Below, one piece after another: positions 8,575 through 18,200 of a stretch of 64,000 nucleotides of DNA. The DNA is from Thermogemmatispora onikobensis. Lineage in GTDB: Bacteria > Chloroflexota > Ktedonobacteria > Ktedonobacterales > Ktedonobacteraceae. Made by a program: the position numbers and the translations under genes. Each line of letters begins with the position of its first letter. The first letter of the stretch is position 1. Location of the stretch: NCBI RefSeq assembly GCF_001748285.1, contig NZ_BDGT01000001.1:202809-266808 (forward strand), given 5' to 3'. A model generated the notes under the pieces. The model worked only from the letters and a program-made list of their open reading frames with translations. It was not told the origin of the DNA and searched no databases.

Positions 8575-9450
8575 ATGCACGGTCTCATTTTTACTACCTG
8601 GGAAAAGTATTTGGGTGAGCGTTTCGGCGGTGGCTTGTTGAGTGCCTACCGGGACACCATCGGTGAGCCTCCGAGCGCCACCCCTCTGGTGAGCCGCTTC
8701 TACGATGATGGAGTGCTCTTAGAGGGTGTGGCAGCGGCCAGCCGTCTCAGCGGCCTGTCTCCTGAGCAGCTGCTGCGCGAATATGGGCGCTACTTTATCC
8801 TGAACAGCCTCACCGGCCATCTTTGCAAGTATATCCTCTCGGGCGTCAGCAGTGCCTATGATCTGTTGCTGACGATGCGCGATGTCCATAGTCGCCTGCG
8901 CAAGACTGCTGCGGGACTGACCCCACCGCTTTTCAACTATGAGTTCGCCCCGCATGAGCGCAGTGTTGTCCTGATCTACGACAGCCCACGACAGCTCTGT
9001 CCGGTCCTGCTGGGAGCTATCGAGGGCGCCGCCGAGCGCTATGGCGAGGAGGTGGTAGTCTACGAGCAGAGCTGTATGAAGCGCGGTGATCCCGTCTGCC
9101 GCATCGAAGCCACCTTCGCCCGCGGCACACGAAGCGCAGAGCAGCTTTCGGAGCAGGAGCGCGCGAACGCCTTCGAGCAGCAGGCACACCAGAATGCAAT
9201 GCGCGAGCTAGGACAGCGCATTCTGACGATTCTGCCCACGGAGCAGGCTCAGGCGCTGACCCTACGCGAGGTTCGCCAGACGCTGGTGCAGCACTACCGC
9301 CTGAGTCCTGCCTACCAGCGCCCGGCAGTCCTCCTGCAGGCTCTGCGCCATTTGCAGTTTGCCGGCTACGTGGCCGCGACGAGCGGGGAGCTGGATGACA
9401 ACCTGACGACCCGCCGCTACTGGCGCGTCAGTACCTACTGGGAGCGTTAA
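8575..9450 (+). CDS. H-NOX heme gas-sensor domain protein with C-terminal extension
   Basis: 291 residues from ATG 8575 with a purine-rich RBS. Residues 1-182 align by eye with bacterial H-NOX proteins. They show the MHGLIFTTWEKYL start, the proximal heme ligand His105 in MRDVHSRL, the heme-distorting proline in LTPPLF (Pro117/118) and the YxSxR heme-propionate motif as Y135-D-S137-P-R139. Such domains bind NO or O2 through ferrous heme. Residues 185-291 are an extra domain not found in stand-alone H-NOX proteins; it looks like a winged-helix or helical output module, rich in Leu, Arg and Gln. Cys167 and Cys175 near the domain end are further redox candidates. No kinase or cyclase partner is adjacent. 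The heme-domain assignment is strong; the output role is inference. Confidence 0.85.
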   Translation: MHGLIFTTWEKYLGERFGGGLLSAYRDTIGEPPSATPLVSRFYDDGVLLEGVAAASRLSGLSPEQLLREYGRYFILNSLTGHLCKYILSGVSSAYDLLLTMRDVHSRLRKTAAGLTPPLFNYEFAPHERSVVLIYDSPRQLCPVLLGAIEGAAERYGEEVVVYEQSCMKRGDPVCRIEATFARGTRSAEQLSEQERANAFEQQAHQNAMRELGQRILTILPTEQAQALTLREVRQTLVQHYRLSPAYQRPAVLLQALRHLQFAGYVAATSGELDDNLTTRRYWRVSTYWER

Positions 9451-9520
9451 GATAGGCTGACTCCTCGCCTTGGCTTGCCGGCGCCCAGCGAGCGACTAGC
9501 GCTCCCGGCTGCAGCCTCGC

Positions 9521-10024
9521 CTAGAGCTCGGGTGTCGGCAGGCCATGAGCACCAAGGGTAAAGAAAAGCTCTCCTCCATGATGCACATCGTGCTCAATCA
9601 GGTGCCAGATGATTTCCTGACACGTATAGCTGTAGGGTTTGTCGCGCCAGACACCCGAGAAGGTGGTCTCCAGGTCGGCGAGCGTCCATTGCCCAAGTTG
9701 CTCATCGATGATCTGCCAGGTGGTCTCTAAGCCTTCGATAAGTACGGTCACCGGTCCATCAGGAACTTCTATGCTCCAAGATGTGTAAGGCAACAGCAGC
9801 TCCGGCTTTATTTCCATGACTCCCCCAAACCAGCGAGCCCGCGCCGCGGCAATATGGGCGGCAAGCTGGCGGATGTTGCGCAGGTGAGGAGCGATACGTA
9901 GCTCCAGCTGCGCCTCGCTGAGTGGGGTCAGTACCTCGACCAGGAGCTGCTGATAGCGGTCCCAGCCACGATAGATCTCTGTCAGCGTTCTCCCTCGGGG
10001 TTGGATTTGCTCGGCCTCTGTCAT
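9521..10024 (-). CDS. DinB-family protein
   Basis: 167 residues with the DinB four-helix-bundle pattern: a histidine in helix 2 (LAAHIAAARARWFGG) and the C-terminal metal motif WHLIEHDVHHGGEL, giving the usual three-histidine site. Members are putative metal-dependent enzymes, including thiol transferases, and are often stress-related. The start is ATG 10024 with GAAGGAGC upstream. It converges with the H-NOX gene across a 70-bp gap. The substrate is unknown. Confidence 0.85.
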   Translation of the reverse strand: MTEAEQIQPRGRTLTEIYRGWDRYQQLLVEVLTPLSEAQLELRIAPHLRNIRQLAAHIAAARARWFGGVMEIKPELLLPYTSWSIEVPDGPVTVLIEGLETTWQIIDEQLGQWTLADLETTFSGVWRDKPYSYTCQEIIWHLIEHDVHHGGELFFTLGAHGLPTPEL

Positions 10025-10433
10025 GCTTTGCTCCTTCTCTCTGATGATTCATCCGTTGTTTGTGAAGCTCGCTCCCCGCCCCGCAAGCAGGGTGAAGGAG
10101 GAGCGTACAAACTCCAGATTAGCAGGAATAGCGGACAGTATCGAACCTACAATCTGCCAATCTCAGACGAGCAAGGCGCTCACCAAACGGCGAGAAGCCG
10201 AAGGAGTGAAGCTGCAGGGTAGCGGTCTTTCTTCCTTTCAACCTTCTTTCAGGTCCGGCGCTTTGCTCTGCTCCAGCCCACCACCGGGCTGAAACGCTTC
10301 CCCGGCAGAAGGGCGTGATAGGGATGGACAGGATCAAGCAGATCACGAGAAAGGCACAGAGAAAAATCTCAAGCAATCTCCGTAGTAGTGCCTTATCTCA
10401 CCAGCTGTCGCCTGGAGAGGAGCAGAGTGTTTC
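10025..10433. other. divergent intergenic region
   Basis: About 400 bases between the leftward DinB gene and the rightward PRC-barrel-like gene. No gene and no convincing promoter pair was found. The right end carries GGAGAGGAG, the RBS of the next gene. Confidence 0.4.
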
Positions 10434-10763
10434 ATGGCAACCTGGAGCGCAGCCAATATTGAGAAGGGCCTGAGCGTCTATAGCGCTGACCAGCGCCGCC
10501 TGGGCCGGGTGGTCGCCGTCTACCCTGAGAGTGTGCGAGTGCGTCGTGGACCATTGTTCTTCTGGACGGACCGGTTTTACCCCTATACCGCGATTGCCGA
10601 GCGCCAGGGCCAGCGCCTGACGCTGACAATGCGGGCCTCGGAAGCCGAGGATCAGCAGTGGCGTAAACGCCCAGCCTATGAGAAGCATCCGGGCGATGTC
10701 CTGCAAACCTTCTACGACCGCGGGCACGGCGTCGAGGACCCCCTTGATCCCGACGAGGACTGA
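10434..10763 (+). CDS. small PRC-barrel-like / DUF2171-like protein
   Basis: 109 residues. The N-terminal part (about residues 9-65) reads as a small beta-barrel: IEKGLSVYSADQRRLGRVVAVYP, then short strands around VRVRRGPLFFW and FYPYTAIAERQG, a pattern seen in PRC-barrel and DUF2171 proteins. The C-terminus is acidic and probably flexible. There is no signal peptide. The start is ATG 10434 with GGAGAGGAG upstream. A strong hairpin (10840-10867) follows. Function is unknown; PRC-barrels often serve as protein-interaction or RNA-processing adaptors. Confidence 0.65.
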   Translation: MATWSAANIEKGLSVYSADQRRLGRVVAVYPESVRVRRGPLFFWTDRFYPYTAIAERQGQRLTLTMRASEAEDQQWRKRPAYEKHPGDVLQTFYDRGHGVEDPLDPDED

Positions 10764-11082
10764 GCTAGCGCTCTCACCTGATCGCGCTGACGTCTGCTAC
10801 CTGTTTTGGCCTCGCCGGGCGTCTTTAGAGGGTGCGTCTGCCAGCCTGGCGAGGCCGCCAGGCTGGCGAAGGAAGCAAGCGGTCAAGAAGAAGATACGGT
10901 TAGAACCTGAGAGAATTTAAGGTAAACACCTGATGTAGGCTAACCTGGGTCCCGGGTAGAATAGAAGCCGCTGGATGGATGCCAGGAATGGGCCTACCCG
11001 GCACCAAATGCCGACCACGAGGCCGTACGGAGGCCGGCAAGCTGGTTTTTGTCGGTGAGTTTCCCGAAGGGAGCGTGGAATC
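10764..11082. other. intergenic region before the sigma factor gene
   Basis: About 320 bases. It contains the hairpin at 10840-10867 and the leader of the sigma factor gene, ending with GAAGGGAGC before the ATG at 11083. No clear -35/-10 pair was read. Confidence 0.4.
10840..10867 (+). terminator. GC-rich hairpin
   Basis: Perfect 12-bp stem GCCAGCCTGGCG / CGCCAGGCTGGC with a 4-nt AGGC loop. It is followed by purines rather than a T-run, so it may be a weak or factor-assisted terminator or an RNA-stabilising end for the upstream small gene. Confidence 0.45.
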
Positions 11083-12201
11083 ATGGCTATAGCTGCTGCA
11101 GATCCTGTACGCGATGGCCGCAGGATGCGACCGGCCAGCCAGTCAGCGAGGCGGCGCGCAGGCCGGAAAGCGGCCACGCTGGAGATAGAAGGCGAGGCCG
11201 CTCTTCTGGCCCCGGGCGAGGACGAAGCTGCCCTCCCCACGAGCGAGACCGTTGCCGACCTGGCCCTTGATCCGTTGCTGGAGAGCAGCGATGAGCTAGA
11301 AGAGATGGAGAGCGCTGAGGCCGACCTGACGGATGAGGTTGCCGAGCGCCGACCTTCGACTGTGCGCCAGGCTCTCGGCTCTGAAGATGCTTTTCAGAGC
11401 TACCTGCGCGATATCCGTGGCCTGGGGCTGCTGACCCACGAGGAAGAGCTTGAGCTGGCACGACGTGCCGCTGAGGGCGATGAGCTGGCGCGTCGGAAAC
11501 TGATCGAGTCAAATCTGCGTCTGGTCATTGCTATTGCCCGTCGTTATACAAGCACCGGCGTTCCCCTGGTCGATCTGATCCAGGAGGGTAACCTCGGGCT
11601 GATGCGCGCCGCCGAGAAGTTTGATTATCGTCGCGGCTGCCACTTTGGCACGTATGCAACCTGGTGGATTCGTCAGGCCGTGAGCCGCGCCGCTGGCGAG
11701 CAGTCTCGCCTGATCCATTTGCCTGAACATGTCGCCACCCGCTTGCGTAAAGTACGCCGCGTTGCCGCCCAGCTCTCTCAGGAGAATGGGCTGGACCCCG
11801 AGCCTGAGCAGATCGCTGCGGCCTGCAATATTGACGTCGATGAAGTCATCGATCTCCTCAGTGTGATTGAGCAACCCGTCTCTCTGGATGCCCCCGTTGA
11901 CGATGAGGCTCGCCATTCGCTGGCCGATACGCTGGAGGATAGTACTGCCCCCGCTCCCGCTGAGACCGCCTCACAGCACTTGCTCGGCGAGGAGTTGCAC
12001 CGCGCTCTCTCAACCCTCACCCCGCGCGAGCGCGCTGTGATTACGCTCCGTTACGGCATCGGCGATGGACGGAGCCGCACACTGCTGGAAGTCGGTAAGG
12101 AATTGGGCATTTCACGCGAACGTGTCCGCCAGCTTGAGGTGGTGGCCCTGATGAAACTGCGCAATTTCAGTGGCAATACTTCTTTGCGCGAGTGCGTGTG
12201 A
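11083..12201 (+). CDS. RpoD-like group 2 RNA polymerase sigma factor
   Basis: 372 residues. Residues 1-95 form a short acidic, Ala/Glu-rich N-terminus in place of a full region 1.1. Region 1.2 starts near 100 ([17 protein letters not shown]). Region 2 has [35 protein letters not shown] and [13 protein letters not shown]. Region 3 (about 220-270) and region 4 follow, with [18 protein letters not shown] and the helix-turn-helix [17 protein letters not shown]. The segment after the melting region ([14 protein letters not shown]) departs from the usual ADQARTIRIPVHM, which suggests an alternative rather than the housekeeping factor. A terminator-like hairpin follows at 12328-12361. Regulon unknown. 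Confidence 0.9.
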   Translation: MAIAAADPVRDGRRMRPASQSARRRAGRKAATLEIEGEAALLAPGEDEAALPTSETVADLALDPLLESSDELEEMESAEADLTDEVAERRPSTVRQALGSEDAFQSYLRDIRGLGLLTHEEELELARRAAEGDELARRKLIESNLRLVIAIARRYTSTGVPLVDLIQEGNLGLMRAAEKFDYRRGCHFGTYATWWIRQAVSRAAGEQSRLIHLPEHVATRLRKVRRVAAQLSQENGLDPEPEQIAAACNIDVDEVIDLLSVIEQPVSLDAPVDDEARHSLADTLEDSTAPAPAETASQHLLGEELHRALSTLTPRERAVITLRYGIGDGRSRTLLEVGKELGISRERVRQLEVVALMKLRNFSGNTSLRECV

Positions 12202-12621
12202 GCATCTGGCTGGCTGGCTGCCCTGACTGGAATGGAACAGCTGGGCTTGCCCGGTAATGATGTCGGTAGGATGAGCCTGACGCGCTGCAAAGCGAGCAGA
12301 TAGATCCTTCCCTTTGCCCGCTCAAGGGGGCATGGGCCGGCTCGCTGGCTGACCCATGCCCTTCGCGGTCCCTCTTTCTCTTTCCGTTTCGTTTTCTGTC
12401 TTTCTCCCCCACTGCCCACGTTTCTGCCGCTCAGGTCGCCTGACTTCTCCGCCCTCCTCGCTTTTAGGCGATCGGCCCCCCATAAAGGCTGTGACTTCTC
12501 CTCCCACTCTCGACGAAAAGACTGGCCCTGTGGTAGACTGCGGAAGAGTGAGAAGAGTGACAGGAAGAGATGAGAATTTGCTACGAAGCGCTTGCTTCTG
12601 TCTGAGAGGAGATTTCGGCAC
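12202..12621. other. intergenic region between sigma factor and zinc-ribbon genes
   Basis: 420 bases with the hairpin at 12328-12361 and a pyrimidine-rich stretch behind it. A possible weak promoter, TCGACG then TAGACT, lies near 12510-12540. GAGAGGAGA just before ATG 12622 is the RBS of the next gene. Confidence 0.4.
12328..12361 (+). terminator. hairpin after the sigma factor gene
   Basis: Perfect 9-bp arms GGGCATGGG (12328-12336) and CCCATGCCC (12353-12361) with a 16-nt loop, followed by a C/T-rich tract containing several T-runs. A plausible intrinsic terminator. Confidence 0.5.
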
Positions 12622-13641
12622 ATGCAACCTTGTGCAACCTGTGGTACTGATGTGAGCGGTAAGCGTTTCTGCCCGCAGTGTGGTGCACCCGTGCCACAGG
12701 CTCAGCCTCTGCAGCCGCAGCCGCCGACCGTAGCTCCAGGCGGGGCAGCGGCGGCCAATGGGGAATGGTGTCCACGCTGCGGCGGCCAGGTGCGAGCTGG
12801 GGCAGCTTTTTGCTCCCATTGCGGGCAGGCACTGCGCCCAGCGCCATCCACCGCCTCGACAGGGCCGACCCTGCGGCTCTGTCCCCAATGTCACGCGCAG
12901 GTGGCTGCTCATTATGCCTTCTGCACGAACTGCGGCGTTGCTCTGGCCGAGCCAGTCACGCCACGCTTCTGCCCACGCTGTGGCCAGCCCCAGCAGAGCG
13001 GAGCCCGTTTCTGCAGCGCCTGTGGCGCGGATCTGAACGCCGCGGCGGCAGCTTCCGCCCCAGCGGCCACCACGGCAGGCCCCTACCCTGTGCCACCACC
13101 ACCAGCTACCAGCAGCGCGCCCGGAGCCAGCCCCTACCCCGCACCCACTCCCGGGTCGCCCGCCTATGCTCCTCCCGTGGCACAGACACCGGTCCAGTAT
13201 GGGGGAGCTTACCCCGTTGCCGGGCAGCCAGCCCCCGGACCCATCAATGCAGTTCCTGCTGGTTCCTATCCCCCACAGACACCGCTGGTACTGCGTTGTC
13301 CGGTCTGCTGGGCAATCTCTCCCATTGGGACAAGCAATTGCCCAGGCTGCCGCACGAGCCTGGTCGGCGTAGCCCCTATCCCCGCCACCACTGCGCAGCA
13401 GCCACCTAACCAGCAGGGCGGCGGCCCCGGTGGTCTGTTCCAGGGAGACGGCGGCAAACTGGCTATGGGCGCCCTGGGTGGGGCCGCGGCAGTCATCGGC
13501 GGCGAGATGCTCCTGCATGGTCTGGAGCGCTCCCTGGAGGGCAATGACTACGGCTACCCACACCACCGCCATCATCATGAGGATGAGGGTGGCGTCTTGG
13601 GTGACCTGGGTCGCCTGGCAGATGACGTGGGCTTGATTTGA
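12622..13641 (+). CDS. multi-zinc-ribbon protein with His-rich tail
   Basis: 339 residues from ATG 12622, preceded by GAGAGGAGA. Five CxxC...CxxC zinc ribbons are visible: four in the first 145 residues (for example CPRCGGQVRAGAAFCSHCG) and one near residues 222-240 (CPVCWAISPIGTSNCPGC). They are joined by Pro/Ala/Gln-rich linkers. A glycine-rich hydrophobic stretch (about residues 275-298, GGAAAVIGGEMLLHGL) follows, then a histidine cluster HHRHHHED near 315 that could bind metal. There is no catalytic motif. Such proteins are probably scaffolds or nucleic-acid or membrane-associated adaptors. It stands alone ahead of the M16 peptidase gene. Function unknown. Confidence 0.8.
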   Translation: MQPCATCGTDVSGKRFCPQCGAPVPQAQPLQPQPPTVAPGGAAAANGEWCPRCGGQVRAGAAFCSHCGQALRPAPSTASTGPTLRLCPQCHAQVAAHYAFCTNCGVALAEPVTPRFCPRCGQPQQSGARFCSACGADLNAAAAASAPAATTAGPYPVPPPPATSSAPGASPYPAPTPGSPAYAPPVAQTPVQYGGAYPVAGQPAPGPINAVPAGSYPPQTPLVLRCPVCWAISPIGTSNCPGCRTSLVGVAPIPATTAQQPPNQQGGGPGGLFQGDGGKLAMGALGGAAAVIGGEMLLHGLERSLEGNDYGYPHHRHHHEDEGGVLGDLGRLADDVGLI

Positions 13642-13951
13642 ACTGCCCACCCTACCTATCCAGCCAGCATGTCTCTTTGCCAACAAGCACGAGCACCGCA
13701 AAGATCGAGGGCCGGGCAGGGCCAAAGGGAGGCCGCCCGGCCCGCCTGCTGGCACACCACTCCCGACTGTACCCAGATGGGCTAGTCCGCCTGATTTCTT
13801 CTATTGCCTTGTTGCGACACACCCGTAAAGGGTCTATAATGTCTGGCAACAGGGGGTATCATTCTCAAGAGAAGCCGCTCGGGCGTGCCTCACCTGCCTG
13901 TTTTCTAACTGGCTCATTAGCGGCTGAATTCATGAAGAAACGCTTGCATCG
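13642..13951 (+). other. leader and promoter region of the M16 peptidase gene
   Basis: 310 bases holding the promoter at 13812-13840 and a leader of roughly 105 nt. No gene was found. Confidence 0.5.
13812..13840 (+). promoter_or_regulatory. sigma-70 promoter of the M16 peptidase gene
   Basis: TTGCGA (13812-13817), a 17-nt spacer and a consensus TATAAT (13835-13840). The predicted start is near 13847, about 105 nt ahead of the ATG at 13952. It probably also serves the downstream TPR gene. Confidence 0.7.
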
Positions 13952-15229
13952 ATGCAATACGAGCGAACTACGCTGCCAAATGGCTTGCGCCTGCTGACGA
14001 TGTGCGTGCCGGGCATCCGCTCGGCCAGCATCGCTTTTTTCTTTGCCGCCGGCTCGCGCTACGAACCGGATCACCTGGCCGGCATATCCCATTTTATTGA
14101 GCATATGCTGTTTAAAGGCTCAAAAAATTATCCAAGCGCACGTATTCTCTCGGAAACAATCGAGGGGGTAGGGGGGGCCTTCAACGGCAGCACAGGGAAG
14201 GAGCTGACCAGTTATACCGCGCGCGTCCCCTACGAGCACCTGCCCACAGTGATCGAGGTGCTCGCCGATATGATCCGTTATCCACTCTTCGATCCCCACG
14301 AGATCGAGAAGGAGCGGCAGGTGATCATCGAGGAGCTGAGCGCGACGCGCGATGACCCGCAAGAGTGGTCGGGCCTTTTGCTGGACCAGATTATGTGGCC
14401 CGATTTGCCGCTGGGGCGCGACGACGCGGGACGCGATGAGACAGTGGCCGCGATTAGCCGCCAGGATATGCTGACGTACCTGGAGCAGTCCTATTGCCCT
14501 AACGCCCTGGTGGTGGGCGTCGTGGGCAATATTCACCATGCCCAGGTGCGGGAGCTGATCGAGTGGCTCTTCCACGACTGGGAAGCGCGCCCGCTACGAA
14601 CCTGGACGCCCTGCCCGCCGCCGCGGGATGTGCCGCCCGTGGCCGTGGTCTATAAGGAGACGGAGCAGACAAATCTTTCGCTCGGTACCCTGGGGGTTGC
14701 TCATTCTTCTCCTGATTATTATGCACTGATGCTCTTGAATGCCATCCTGGGCGAGGGGATGAGCTCGCGCCTCTTCCAGAGTATTCGTGAGGAGCGCGGG
14801 CTGGCTTACGATATCGGCAGTTACACAAGCAGTTACTATGAAACAGGCAATCTGGTGGTCAGCGCTGGGGTCGATCCTTCTCAGACGGAGGCCGCTGTAC
14901 GGGCCATCGTGCAGGAGCTGAATACCCTCCGCGAAGTACCTGTCTCTGAGGCGGAGCTGGAGCGCTTTAAGGCCTACGTATGCGGCGGCCTGATCCTTGG
15001 TCTGGAGAGCACCCAGCAGGTCGCCAGTTGGCTCGCCAGTCATGAATGCCTGCTTGGCCAGGTGGTCGATGTGGATGAGATGATCCGCCAGATTCAGGCT
15101 GTCACCCCCCAGGATCTCCAACGGGTGGCGCGCACGTGCTTCGCTCCCGAATGGCGCCGCCTGGCGTTGATTGGCCCCGAGAACCCTCGACAGATCGATC
15201 ATTTTCAGAAGTTGCTCACAGCTGCCTAA
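13952..15229 (+). CDS. M16-family zinc metallopeptidase
   Basis: 425 residues in the two-lobe layout of pitrilysin/mitochondrial-processing-peptidase-like proteins. The inverted zinc motif HFIEH is at residues 47-51 (His47, Glu50, His51), and the third ligand is probably in the helix EIEKERQVIIEEL near residues 112-124. The C-terminal lobe carries the REERGLAYDIGSYTSSYYETG segment typical of the family. The protein has no signal peptide, so it should act in the cytosol on short peptides. It has a strong promoter and is followed 24 bp later by the TPR gene, which suggests one transcript. The RBS is weak. The in-frame start fits the family N-terminus (TTLPNGLRLLT). Confidence 0.92.
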   Translation: MQYERTTLPNGLRLLTMCVPGIRSASIAFFFAAGSRYEPDHLAGISHFIEHMLFKGSKNYPSARILSETIEGVGGAFNGSTGKELTSYTARVPYEHLPTVIEVLADMIRYPLFDPHEIEKERQVIIEELSATRDDPQEWSGLLLDQIMWPDLPLGRDDAGRDETVAAISRQDMLTYLEQSYCPNALVVGVVGNIHHAQVRELIEWLFHDWEARPLRTWTPCPPPRDVPPVAVVYKETEQTNLSLGTLGVAHSSPDYYALMLLNAILGEGMSSRLFQSIREERGLAYDIGSYTSSYYETGNLVVSAGVDPSQTEAAVRAIVQELNTLREVPVSEAELERFKAYVCGGLILGLESTQQVASWLASHECLLGQVVDVDEMIRQIQAVTPQDLQRVARTCFAPEWRRLALIGPENPRQIDHFQKLLTAA

Positions 15230-15253
15230 CGCGGGAAGAGGAGACCAGGTTCT

Positions 15254-18200
15254 ATGCTGAAAACGATGTCTACGCTGCGTGAGTATTTGCAGTATACGGA
15301 GGATGCCCTGAGCGCCGGGCGCATCGAGGAGGCTCTCGAACATTGCCAGTATGTGCTCTCGCACTTCCCTCACTCTCTCGAGGCTCATCGCCTCCTCGGA
15401 GAGATCTATCTGGCTCAGAACCGTCTGGCCGAGGCCCAGCAGACCTTCGATTGGGTCCTGACCAACGATCCCGAAAATGTGCTCGCTTACTGCAACCGCG
15501 CGCTGACAAGCGAACGCCTGGGGGATGTGGAAACCGCACTCGATTGCTATCAGCAGGCTTATGAGTTGAGCCGGGGCAATAGCCAGATCCGTCAGGAGTT
15601 TAATAAGCTGAGTGCTCGCAGCGGCCAGCCGGGCTTTATGCTCTCTCGCGCCGGCCTGGCCCGCCTCTATATGCGTGGCGACCTGCTCTTTCAGGCCATT
15701 CAGGAATGGGAGGCGGTGCTCGCCGCTACCCCCGATCGCCTGGATGCCCGCACGGGCTTACTCGAAGCCTGCTGGCGCGATGGCGATTTTGAGCGCGCTG
15801 AGCAGATCGCGACCAGCTTGCTGGAGGAGATCCCTGGCTGTCTGAAGGCTCTGCTGCTCCTGGCCCATATGACGTTTCCTCACAATCCGGCTCGCGCTCG
15901 CGAGTTGCTCCAGCGCGCCGAGGCGCTTGATCCCGAGATGACAATGGCTCGCGAGCTGTTCAGCGATCTGTTGACGGCTTCCTCCAATGACCCCTTCCTG
16001 ACCCTTGTGCGTAAGGATGCCGTCTTGATGCCACCTCCTGGACGACCCGCGGCTCCTGCTGCTGAGTCAACCTTGTCCCGCCCCAGCCCGACTTTGGCTG
16101 AAGCGCAGGAAGCAGCCAGCGATGAGAGCGAGCCGATCTTCGGCTGGACTACGCCCGACCCCTATCCGCTGGCTTTGACGACTACGCCTGCTCCCTCCCC
16201 CACACCTGCACCGCCTTCTTCGATGGCTTCACAGCCGCCAGAGGCACCTGTGCCCAGCAGCAGCGAGGCGTATCATTCCAGCTCTCCTTCCTGGTCTCTC
16301 TCTGGCAGCGATTTCTCTTTCGGAGAACAGGGTCCTTCGTGGGAGGAGCAGCCGGCCTGGCCACCCGCCCCAGCAGCTGGCTCCGAGGAAGACCTGGGTC
16401 TGCCTGCCAGCCAGTCTTCTACTCACCCCGCCTGGCTCGATGCCCTCGATTCAACGCTCTATCGCCAGCCATCCGGTTCCCTCGCCACGCCAGCCTCCTC
16501 GCCTGAGCCGGCGGCCTCCGCCGCTGAAGGGGCCGCGGCTGCCGCGACGCCTGAGCTGGAGTCGCTGGACCTTTCCCCCCATAAAGAGGAGGCTGCAGCC
16601 CTGCCAGAGATCGCCTGGTCCCAGCCTCCCACCGCTAAGGAAGAGTCGCCCGCTGAGCGGCAGGAGGCAGAAGAAGAGATCTTCCCGTTTATGCAGGAGG
16701 GAGCCGACCCAGAGGAGGGCTGGCCAGAATGGCTGAAGTCTCTGGGAGCGGAGACTATGGAGGAGTCCGCCGAGGAGCCACCGGCCTCTTCCCTATCCAG
16801 CTCTGGCTCACGCGGAGCAGTTTGGGGCGAACCAGAGGAGGTGCAAGAGCCAAAGCAGGAACGAGAGGCGGCCTGGCCAGCAGACCAGGGAGCACAGGAT
16901 TCCCCGGTAACGCCAGTTTCTGCGGAGGTCGATGGCTATGCCCGTCTGGAACGAGGCTGGCCAGGCGAGCCAGCCGCTCACCCCACGGAGGACTATATCG
17001 CGTCGGAGCCGGCTTACTCTGCCCCGGCAACCTGGGATGAGCTGACAGGTGAGGAGTTCTCTGCCCCTCCGGGAAAGCCGGCCTGGCTGGAGCAGCTGCA
17101 GGCCAGCCACAGCGCATTTGAGGAACAGGAGGCGGCGGTTGGTCCGCTCTGGCCACCCTCTGCTCCAACAGACTCCTCTAGCACTGGCACGCCCCCCACA
17201 CCGCCGGCAGCTTCGATCTGGGGCGAGGAGTCTCCCGCTCCCTCTGCCCCCGCTCCCGCTACGCCTGCCGCCTCCCCACAAAGTTCCTCCCACCCGGAGG
17301 CCGGAATTCCCTGGCTTGAGCAACTGGCCGGCTGGTCGACAGGCCCGGAGGTGGCCGCAGGCTCGTCGACGAGTAACCCGTCTTCGCCCATCCACGAGAG
17401 TCAGATCACGCGCCCTGAGCCTGAGCCAGCTCCCGCCCCTTCAGCTCAATCCCAGGAGCTGCCTGCTTCGTCATGGCTGGCAGAGCTGGCCGCCGGAGCT
17501 GGACAACGTCCCGCCGAGCAGAGTAGGCCGCCAGCCGCCGCTGAGCAACGACTGCTGACAACTTTGGAGGACCTCGAACAGCAGCTGTATGCCCAGGGCT
17601 TCGTGCCGCTGCAGCCAGGCGAGCTGGCAGCCTTTGCCCAGCAAGGGCAGGGGACGCCCCCCTCGCCCGCGGTGCCTGAACAGCCACAGCCACCACGGAC
17701 CGCCTATGCCCCCCAGCAGCAGCCAGCGTTTTCTCCAGGGCCGACACCACCCTCCGAGCTGGAGGAAACGGTACGCGCCCCACTGGGCCAGCCGCCACTT
17801 CAGCCTCCTCGCTATGAGGAGCCAAGGCACGCGCCTGAACCGCTCTGGCCCGGCCCAGGGTCCAATCCGTCCTTAGCACAAGGCCCTGCTCAGGGTCCCT
17901 CGCTGCCCAGCTATCGACCCGATGCTCTGCTGGAGGACGAGCTGGAGACAACCATGAAACGCCCAGTCTTCCGCCTCCAGCCAGCTCAGAATCGTCCTTC
18001 GGCCCCTGGCGGACGCCCCTCCTCTCCAGCTCCTCGCCCCGCCAGCCGCGAGACTCCTGGCCCTGGCCCAAGTGGCCCCAGCGTCGGCACGGGCAGAAGC
18101 TCAGAAGGCGGCGAGGCGAATTACAAGGAGCACCTGATCCGCGGCTATCAGTATCAGCTCGCTGGCGCTTACGACGAGGCAATGCAAGAGTATCGCATTG

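Noticed and set aside
12322..13755. Leftward open frame of about 477 codons over the zinc-ribbon gene
   Set aside because: It mirrors the Cys/Pro-rich codons of the plus-strand gene and shows no conserved motifs.
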